A stretch of 33,972 nt of DNA from an uncultured Lachnospiraceae bacterium (GTDB lineage Bacteria > Bacillota_A > Clostridia > Lachnospirales > Lachnospiraceae), in the NCBI GenBank assembly GCA_902801585.1, contig CADCIU010000030.1, positions 1 to 33,972 of the forward strand, written 5' to 3'. The notes beneath the pieces were generated by a model that worked only from the letters and a program-made list of their open reading frames with translations, was not told where the DNA came from and did not search any database. The stretch's first letter is position 1. The number at the start of each line of letters is the position of its first letter. A program made the translations under genes and the position numbers. Below are positions 15,790-21,974 of this stretch, in pieces.

Positions 15790-17040
15790 ATGAGTTTAAC
15801 TGTCTATGTGATCGGAATCATCGCCTGTGTCCTCTTTTCGGCATTTTTCTCGGCATCGGAGATGTCCTATTCCGCCTGCAGCAAAATGCGTCTGGAGCAT
15901 GAGCGCGACAACGGCAGCAAAAAGGCGGGCATTGCTTACAGGATCGCCGAGAAGTTTGACGACGCGCTGTCGACGATCCTCGTTGGAAACAACCTTGTGA
16001 ACATTGCAGCCTCATCAATGGGATCGGTCGCTGTGATGCTGGTCCTTTCTGAGAAATATACCTGGGTATCCACGGCAGTCATTACCGTGGCGGTCATCAT
16101 CTTCGGCGAGACGATCCCCAAGATCACCGCCAAGAAAAACGCGACGAAATTCGCGCTGTCTTTTGCCTATCCGATCCGCTTCCTGATGATCATTCTCAAA
16201 CCGGTGACCTTTATCGTCGTCGGCCTGGTGAACCTGATCACTGGGCTTCTGCCGGACATCGAAGACGCGGACAGTGATGCTGCCCTTGAGGAGCTCCACA
16301 CGATGATCGACATGGCGGAGGACGAGGACATTCTGGACGAGGACGCCTCGGAGCTGGTCAGCGCAGCCATCGATTTTGCGGATATATCGGCGTCGGAAGT
16401 CATGACGGCGCGCGTGGATATCGTTGCCATTGATATCGACGATCCCTGGGAGGAGATCCTGCGCACGATCGACTCGTCACCCTATTCCAGGATCCCCGTT
16501 TACGAGGACAGCGTGGATCATGTGATCGGTATTTTGTCACTCAACCGTTTCCTCAAGGCCATGATCGACAAGGACAAAGTAGAGATCCGTTCTCTTCTTT
16601 TGCCCACCTGCTACGTCTACAAGACTATGAAACTGCCGGCTGTCCTGTCGTCGCTCAGAAACGCGCAGCAGCACATCGCCGTCGTGACCGACGAATACGG
16701 CGGCACGCTGGGCGTCGTCTCGATGGAAGACGTGCTGGAAGAGCTGGTCGGCGATATTTGGGACGAGACGGACACGGTCGAGACAGACATCGTCAAACAG
16801 GGCGACGGCAAATATGAGCTGGACGGCGACACGCCGATCTCGGAGTTCATCGAGCTGATGGGCTGGAAGGAGGAAAACTTTGACTTCGACTCGGAGACGG
16901 TCGGCGGCTGGTGCATAGAGTTCAATAACGGTTTCCCCAACGTGAACAGCCGGTTTGAATACGAGGACATCCGCGTAAAGATCCTGGAGGTGTCGAAACG
17001 GCGCGTGCGCCGCGTGCTGGTGGAAGTGAAGAAGGATTGA
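15790..17040 (+). CDS. CNNM/CBS-domain (CorC/HlyC-type) membrane protein, second copy
   Basis: 416-residue paralogue of the preceding gene with the same order: CNNM membrane domain (VIGIIACVLFSAFFSASEMSY at the start), CBS pair (MTARVDIVAIDIDDPWEEIL; IAVVTDEYGGTLGVVSMEDV) and CorC_HlyC domain. ATG at 15790 follows GGAGGTGA at 15775-15782, which overlaps the upstream stop codon, so translation is coupled. An upstream in-frame extension to 15712 would overlap the first gene and lacks homology. The pair may form a heteromer or arose by tandem duplication; clear divergence shows the duplication is not recent. Confidence 0.9.
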   Translation: MSLTVYVIGIIACVLFSAFFSASEMSYSACSKMRLEHERDNGSKKAGIAYRIAEKFDDALSTILVGNNLVNIAASSMGSVAVMLVLSEKYTWVSTAVITVAVIIFGETIPKITAKKNATKFALSFAYPIRFLMIILKPVTFIVVGLVNLITGLLPDIEDADSDAALEELHTMIDMAEDEDILDEDASELVSAAIDFADISASEVMTARVDIVAIDIDDPWEEILRTIDSSPYSRIPVYEDSVDHVIGILSLNRFLKAMIDKDKVEIRSLLLPTCYVYKTMKLPAVLSSLRNAQQHIAVVTDEYGGTLGVVSMEDVLEELVGDIWDETDTVETDIVKQGDGKYELDGDTPISEFIELMGWKEENFDFDSETVGGWCIEFNNGFPNVNSRFEYEDIRVKILEVSKRRVRRVLVEVKKD

Positions 17041-17084
17041 CAGGCGATGCTTTCCGCTGCCGGCGGATATACAGTGATCTGCAT

Positions 17085-17110
17085 AAAAATCCCGCGGTCC
17101 TGGCCGCGGG
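17085..17110 (-). terminator. Terminator of the soluble kinase gene
   Basis: CCCGCGG and CCGCGGG form a 7-bp stem with a 6-nt loop; on the minus strand it is followed by TTTTT (17089-17085). It lies just after the kinase stop codon. Confidence 0.82.
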
Positions 17111-17116
17111 ACGATG

Positions 17117-18148
17117 TTACAGAAGAGTCGGCTTTCTGAGTCTTCTCGATGTGAGGAAACCGAAGGGAGATCGCTTTTCATTGATCAGCCTGGCAGAGAC
17201 GGAGGTGTTGCCGGTCCCGGCGACCGGTGAAACGCTGAATATCACCTCGCGGTTTATGATCTCCAGAAGCTCATCTGTGGACTGAGGCCGGTCTTCGGGG
17301 TTCATTTCAAGACCGTGCGTCAGCATATCCGTGACAAACTTCGGCAGATCAGTGACATGGACGTTGGGAGGCACAAGAAATTCCCCGTTCAGGCGCTCCA
17401 GCGCCTGTCTGGGCGGTTCGCCGCAGATGGCGTCATAAATCGTGGCGCACAGACAATAGATATCTGTGGCGGTCGTCAGCTGATGCCCGCTGATCTGCTG
17501 CTCCGGTGCGGCGTATTGAACATTGACGGCCTGCCGGACCACATGGTCTTCCATACTGCCCTCAAGGTCGACGGCATTGCCCCAGTCGATCAGGTAGATC
17601 CCGCCGTCGCGGCATAAAAAGCTGTTGATGGGACTGATATCGCAGTGGATATAGCCTCTGGCATGGGTCTCCTTTAAGATCTCCAGCGTCCCTTTCATGA
17701 TATAGAGCGCCAGTGTGAAGGGAATCCGGCCGCGGAACCGGTTCATATAGTCTCTGCAGGTCATTCCCTCCAGATATTCTTTGACAAGATAGAAGGTGTT
17801 GTTCTCTCTGAACGTCTCGACATACTCCGGAACGCCCGGAATATCGCCGAACAGCTCCAGCATTTCCGCTTCGTGGCGTACCTGCATGAGGCCTCTGGAG
17901 AGCTTCTCTTCGCCGGAGAGATTGGAGGGATCCTCTACAGGCTGAGGTTCCGACTGACTTGCAACACTGTAAGCATTGGCGCGCAGGACGGTCGCTATAC
18001 CGTCCATGTGCTCAGCCGTGAACTCCTTGATGGAACACTCCTGTCCTGTTTGAGTATTGACGGCATGATAGACTGTGCTGAACCCCCCGGTGCCAAGTAC
18101 AGTATCCGGTTTGTAATATCCGTGAAGAAGTTCTGTGTTTTGACTCAT
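17117..18148 (-). CDS. Atypical Ser/Thr protein kinase, soluble
   Basis: 343 residues with a Hanks-type kinase fold: glycine loop GTGGFSTV (19-26), lysine K41 in CSIKEF, catalytic loop HCDISPINSF (168-177, catalytic D170, N175), metal-binding loop DWG (188-190) and PEQ after the activation segment (215-217). The usual HRD is HCD and DFG is DWG, so it is a non-RD kinase with intact catalytic Asp, Asn and Lys; activity is expected but not proven. An insertion rich in Ser/Gln/Pro at 60-80 separates early strands. No membrane helix or sensor domain is visible, so regulation must come from partners. GGAGG lies before ATG 18148. A second kinase, with HRD and DFG, is encoded at 21975. Confidence 0.88.
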   Translation of the reverse strand: MSQNTELLHGYYKPDTVLGTGGFSTVYHAVNTQTGQECSIKEFTAEHMDGIATVLRANAYSVASQSEPQPVEDPSNLSGEEKLSRGLMQVRHEAEMLELFGDIPGVPEYVETFRENNTFYLVKEYLEGMTCRDYMNRFRGRIPFTLALYIMKGTLEILKETHARGYIHCDISPINSFLCRDGGIYLIDWGNAVDLEGSMEDHVVRQAVNVQYAAPEQQISGHQLTTATDIYCLCATIYDAICGEPPRQALERLNGEFLVPPNVHVTDLPKFVTDMLTHGLEMNPEDRPQSTDELLEIINREVIFSVSPVAGTGNTSVSARLINEKRSPFGFLTSRRLRKPTLL

Positions 18149-18216
18149 GGCAGCCTCCGTTCACTTCCGTGATGAATTACATAATAAGGATGGTGTCTGG
18201 TGGTATTGATATGACG

Positions 18217-18244
18217 ATATTTATTTGATGGTATTTATTTGATG
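18217..18244. repeat. Two 14-bp AT-rich tandem repeats
   Basis: ATATTTATTTGATG and GTATTTATTTGATG are adjacent in the divergent gap between the kinase gene and the NifX-SlyD gene, where an operator could sit. Confidence 0.6.
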
Positions 18245-18289
18245 ATACTTATATTGTAACATGTGAGATTATTGCGGAAAGGAAATTTT

Positions 18290-19192
18290 ATGAAAATTGC
18301 AGCAACCTACGAAAACGGTAATATCTTTCAGCACTTCGGGAGAACGGAATTCTTCAAGGTGTATGAAGTGGAAGATGGCAGGATCGTGTCAAGCACAGTT
18401 GTCGGCTCAAACGGAGTAGGACACGGTGCCCTGGCCGGGCTTTTGGCGGATCAGGATATTCAGGTGCTGATCTGCGGCGGTCTGGGCGGCGGAGCGCTGA
18501 GTGCGCTCAGCAGTGCGGGGATCGAAGTCTGTGCAGGCGCATCCGGCAATGCGGATGAAGCAGTGGAAGCCTATTTGAGGGGTGAACTGGTGGATACCGG
18601 TGCAAACTGCGACCATCACGGCGAGGGCCATGAGTGCGGCCATGAGCACGGGGAAGACCACGAGTGCTGCGGCGGCGAAGGTCACGGCCACGACGAAGAA
18701 GGCGGATGCTGCGGCGGACACGGCGGCGGATGCTGCGGACACAGCGAGCCTCAGCTCACTGTGGAAGGAAAGAATGCGGGCAAGAGCGTCAAGGTCCACT
18801 ACAGAGGTACGTTTGATGACGGGACGCAGTTCGACTCTTCTTACGACCGCGGCGAGCCTCTGGCTTTTGTCTGCGGCACAGGCATGATGATCAAGGGATT
18901 CGACAAGGCTGTCGCGGATATGGAAGTCGGCCAGGTCGTGGACGTGCATCTGATGCCGGAAGAGGCCTACGGTCCTGTGGACCCCGAAGCGATCATCACT
19001 ATTGAGATCCGGCAGCTCCCCGGTTCCGAGAACCTGAATGTCGGCGAGAGAGTCTTTCTCAGAAACATGATGGGCCAGCCTTTCCCGGTCACAGTTACGG
19101 CGAAGGACGACACCAACATCACGCTCGACGCCAACCACGAGATGGCCGGCAAAGAGCTGAATTTCCGCATCGAGCTTGTGGAAGTTCAGTAA
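18290..19192 (+). CDS. NifX-like domain / His-Cys linker / SlyD-type FKBP fusion
   Basis: 300 residues in three parts. Residues 1-103 match the NifX/NafY-type Fe-Mo-cofactor-binding domain (MKIAATYENGNIFQHFGRTE; VLICGGLGGGAL). Residues 104-152 are a metal-binding linker with ten His and eight Cys, including CC pairs at 126-127, 140-141 and 148-149. Residues 155-300 form an FKBP prolyl isomerase of SlyD type: VHYRGTFDDGTQFDSS, IKGFDKAVADMEVGQ, then an inserted flap and a C-terminal strand. In SlyD the His-rich segment is a C-terminal tail; here it is central. It probably acts as a metallochaperone, perhaps for nickel or Fe-S/Mo enzymes, but no client gene is adjacent. AAAGGAA precedes ATG 18290; the extension to 18263 lacks support. 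Confidence 0.88.
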   Translation: MKIAATYENGNIFQHFGRTEFFKVYEVEDGRIVSSTVVGSNGVGHGALAGLLADQDIQVLICGGLGGGALSALSSAGIEVCAGASGNADEAVEAYLRGELVDTGANCDHHGEGHECGHEHGEDHECCGGEGHGHDEEGGCCGGHGGGCCGHSEPQLTVEGKNAGKSVKVHYRGTFDDGTQFDSSYDRGEPLAFVCGTGMMIKGFDKAVADMEVGQVVDVHLMPEEAYGPVDPEAIITIEIRQLPGSENLNVGERVFLRNMMGQPFPVTVTAKDDTNITLDANHEMAGKELNFRIELVEVQ

Positions 19193-19234
19193 AACATTCC
19201 ATACATGAATAAATGGGACTATCAAAAAAGTTCC

Positions 19235-19305
19235 AAAAAACAAGAACGCCTTTAGGTGAAACGGATCTTACGTTAAGTAAGTGAAACCCGGAGGCGTTCT
19301 TGTTT
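19235..19305 (-). terminator. Long-stem hairpin terminator between convergent genes
   Basis: 14-nt arms (19238-19251 and 19292-19305, core AACAAGAACGCCT) pair perfectly around a loop that holds a smaller hairpin (CTTAC/GTAAG at 19267-19281). Read on the minus strand it ends in TTTTTT (19240-19235), suiting the secreted-protein gene; on the plus strand the tail TTGTTTG is weaker but could also end the SlyD-fusion transcript. Confidence 0.65.
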
Positions 19306-19322
19306 GTCCTGTAAAGTGCCCG

Positions 19323-19354
19323 TTTGTCAGGGCCGGCTCTCAGCCCTGACAAAA
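19323..19354. other. Intergenic hairpin
   Basis: TTTGTCAGGGC pairs with GCCCTGACAAA around a 10-nt loop. There is no U-tract on either side. The rest of the 19193-19438 gap shows no gene. Confidence 0.6.
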
Positions 19355-19438
19355 CCGAAAAATGGCTGCAAGGAAGGGGCGGTCAATGGACAAGGGGGAT
19401 TCCCCGTCCCAGCCAGCTCTCCGGAGTAGGTTATCCTG

Positions 19439-20395
19439 TTATCTGATCTCAATGATATAGCTTCCGCTGTACATTTGGATATCGTACAGGCCGGGCCCCA
19501 GGGAGGACGTATCTACGATGAAGTATCCGTTTTGTGTTCTCTCGATGGGAAGCTTGAATGTAGTATCTTTGTCCTTGTCAAAGAGAGGCTGATAAGCGCA
19601 GTATTCCTCATCTGTAAATGTAGTCCCGTTGATCTGGTTCATTGTTATGCTGCTGTCAAATGCGGGACTGAGCATCCGCTTGAATTGTCCGTATCCATCG
19701 ACATCACATGTAAAGCCTATACCGGACAGCGCCTTGTTCAGAGCATTCTCGTCGTGCCAATCTACTCCGGCCAGGGATGCTCCTTCCACGCTTTGGATAT
19801 CTTCGATGTGAAAATAGGCTTCGTCAGATCCGTGGACCAGATAACCGCGCAGGGTGGCGGGATGGGCTTCAATCTCGTCCCGTCTTGCAGGAGCCCTGTT
19901 GCCATATTCCTCTCCGCAGATTACCAGAAGCTCTCCGGCTTTTGTATCCAAAGACGGAAGCGAAACTTGATCATTTCCGGTTCCGAGAATGCTCTGAGAG
20001 AGAAGCCAGTCACCCAGATAGTCTTTGGAAAACATCATTTCCAGCTCTTTTCCGTTGTGGAGCACAAACACTCCGTTCAGGGAGCCGGCCTGGGAAACAT
20101 CGTAAATGTTTCCGTAGTATGGCACGTTTCCGTAAAAGTCCGTTTTGTCGCCATAGCTGTAATCGTGCCATGTTCCGGTTGTCTGACCTGCGGATCCCCC
20201 GGACGAATCTCCTGAGGAAGGGTCATTGGGATCGATCCCCTGGCTTCCCCGGTCATATTCGTCCGGATCCGTTAATACAGTTGTAGGTCCTGCATATACG
20301 TATGCCGGTAAGAAGCCTGTGAGCGTACATGCCAGTATTACTGCAGCGCCCAGTCTGCAGAGATTCTTTTTGATTTTAATGATTATAGTTTTCAT
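19439..20395 (-). CDS. Secreted protein of unknown function
   Basis: 318 residues with a clear signal peptide: KIKK near the N-terminus, a hydrophobic core at about 15-30 and probable cleavage after AYVYA (residue 35). A Ser/Gly/Asp/Pro-rich linker (40-75) follows, then a globular domain with many aromatic and acidic residues ending in GLYDIQMYSGSYIIEIR. No LPXTG or other anchor is visible, so it is probably released or held by partners. AAAGGAC lies before the ATG. It is divergent from the helical-protein/kinase operon, with 185 bases between starts. I do not recognise its family; a ligand or client role for the neighbouring membrane kinase is only a guess from position. Confidence 0.75.
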   Translation of the reverse strand: MKTIIIKIKKNLCRLGAAVILACTLTGFLPAYVYAGPTTVLTDPDEYDRGSQGIDPNDPSSGDSSGGSAGQTTGTWHDYSYGDKTDFYGNVPYYGNIYDVSQAGSLNGVFVLHNGKELEMMFSKDYLGDWLLSQSILGTGNDQVSLPSLDTKAGELLVICGEEYGNRAPARRDEIEAHPATLRGYLVHGSDEAYFHIEDIQSVEGASLAGVDWHDENALNKALSGIGFTCDVDGYGQFKRMLSPAFDSSITMNQINGTTFTDEEYCAYQPLFDKDKDTTFKLPIERTQNGYFIVDTSSLGPGLYDIQMYSGSYIIEIR

Positions 20396-20413
20396 GAGTT
20401 TTGTCCTTTCTGA

Positions 20414-20437
20414 ATATTAAGTGTCATATTAAGTGCC
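20414..20437. repeat. Tandem 12-bp direct repeat in divergent promoter region
   Basis: ATATTAAGTGTC and ATATTAAGTGCC are adjacent, 11 of 12 identical, between the divergent secreted-protein gene and the kinase operon. The position would suit a regulator binding site. Confidence 0.55.
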
Positions 20438-20457
20438 GATTTGCGCCGATGTCCTAT

Positions 20458-20484
20458 GTGACCGTTCTCTTTATCCTGTATAAT
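20458..20484 (+). promoter_or_regulatory. Probable promoter of the helical-protein/kinase operon
   Basis: A perfect TATAAT stands at 20479-20484; the nearest -35 match is GTGACC at 20458-20463 with a short 15-nt spacer. The position favours translation from ATG 20581, not from upstream in-frame codons. Confidence 0.45.
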
Positions 20485-20580
20485 ATGACTATAGCAATCG
20501 GGACCTGCAGGTTTGTTGATCCGGACTGCTTCCTCAAAAAAAATAAAGACGATGGCCTGAACCCGCCACAGGAGGAACTG

Positions 20581-21948
20581 ATGGATTCCGGAAAGGAAAA
20601 ACTGTTTGATGAAATGGTAGGGCGTCTTGCGATAGATGTTTCTGAAGGAAAGATGCTGGATGACTGTATGGAGCTGGACGCAAAGATCATACGAAATGTA
20701 CCGCTGCGCTGCCGGCTGATCGCGCAGGCCTTTGTGATGCAGTACTCCCTGGACCGGTTGAATCAGAACCTTGCTTCCAGAGGCCTGGCAGAGCTGTATT
20801 CGAGAAGCCAGTGGGAAGCCGGCCTGATCTTTGCCTTTCAAAATGGCTGGTCCTATAATAGATGGAGGCAGATGAGCAGTGAGTATGCTGATCTCATGGC
20901 GGAGGCCGCTTTGGACAGGAGGGATTTTTCAGGGGCGTCTGTTACATATGCAGACCTGCGGAACTATCTGGTACACAATTCCGACGAAGAAGGCGGAAGG
21001 CTTTATACGCGCCGTCTTACACAGCGGCTCGAGAAAGAAATCCTCTCTGCAGCGCCGGACGAGGAGTCTTTTCGGGAGTTCATGCGGGCCAACGTGCAGT
21101 CTTTTACCCGCGTCCGGGAAAAGACCCGCTATTACCTCTGCAAATACCTCTATTATGATCTTACGACACGGATCGACCGCTATATCCTTGCCTTGCAGAA
21201 GGGACATGTAAGGGAGGAAGTCATGGAAAGTCTGTCTGTCTTTCGGGGAATTTCTGTTCTGAAAAGAAAAAAACAAAGTCCCGCACAGGCCAGGGAGATC
21301 CTTGAAAATTCAGCTGTTTCACTGGGGGAAGTCTTCGATTCTTTCAACTATTTTTACTTTGGCTACGCGACTTTGGACTGGATGGCAGTTCTGATCGAAG
21401 CCTGTGACAGTCCGGAAGATCTTACGGAACGTCAGAAAAAAGCGGTCCTCAGGTCAGCCCGCCGCTTTTCGCCTGCGCTCACCGCCGTTTCAGACAAGGA
21501 AGCTCTTGAAAGGGTCTGGCAGCTCGAGGATGAGAAGGAAGAGGAGCTGGACAGGGTCTACTCGCTGGATTCGAAAACCAGAGGATATCAGAGAGGACGG
21601 GGAGGAGAAAACACGCTCAGAAAATACCTGCAGGGACAGCTGGATCCTGACCGCACTACCCTCATCAGCTTTCTTCTCTTTTTTGGCAGTGAAGCAGAAC
21701 TTCCCGAAGGGCAGCAGATCACAAAGGACAGGCTGTCATCCATTCTAAAAGAATGCGGCTTTGCTCCTTTAAGAGAGCAGGAGGAATTTGACAGGTTCGT
21801 GATCGGTTTTCTTCAGAGCAGAAAATCCGCAGCATATCTGGTGGAACAGGTGCTGGCCTATGCACAGGAAGAGAAGAATTTCTTCCTCTACAAGACCTGG
21901 TTGAACTCTGACAGCGCATATGATTGGATGACCAAACTGCTGAGCTAG
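20581..21948 (+). CDS. Helical cytoplasmic protein of unknown function, kinase operon
   Basis: 455 residues, strongly helical and charged, with no signal peptide, membrane helix or recognised motif. Segments such as RLTQRLEKEILSAAPDEESF and REKTRYYLCKYLYYDLTTRI suggest an all-alpha fold; a Lys/Arg-rich stretch lies near VLKRKKQSPAQ. ATG at 20581 has GGAGG five bases upstream (20571-20575); an open frame runs back to 20401 but passes the TATAAT box. The membrane kinase gene starts 26 bases after its stop, so both are probably co-transcribed and functionally linked; it could be a substrate or adaptor of the kinase. I do not recognise the family. Confidence 0.78.
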   Translation: MDSGKEKLFDEMVGRLAIDVSEGKMLDDCMELDAKIIRNVPLRCRLIAQAFVMQYSLDRLNQNLASRGLAELYSRSQWEAGLIFAFQNGWSYNRWRQMSSEYADLMAEAALDRRDFSGASVTYADLRNYLVHNSDEEGGRLYTRRLTQRLEKEILSAAPDEESFREFMRANVQSFTRVREKTRYYLCKYLYYDLTTRIDRYILALQKGHVREEVMESLSVFRGISVLKRKKQSPAQAREILENSAVSLGEVFDSFNYFYFGYATLDWMAVLIEACDSPEDLTERQKKAVLRSARRFSPALTAVSDKEALERVWQLEDEKEEELDRVYSLDSKTRGYQRGRGGENTLRKYLQGQLDPDRTTLISFLLFFGSEAELPEGQQITKDRLSSILKECGFAPLREQEEFDRFVIGFLQSRKSAAYLVEQVLAYAQEEKNFFLYKTWLNSDSAYDWMTKLLS

Positions 21949-21974
21949 GAGCAGCAGGGCAGGAGTGTTGAAAA

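Noticed and set aside
20401..20580. N-terminal extension of the 455-residue helical protein to 20401
   Set aside because: The extension spans a perfect TATAAT box, while ATG 20581 has GGAGG five bases upstream.
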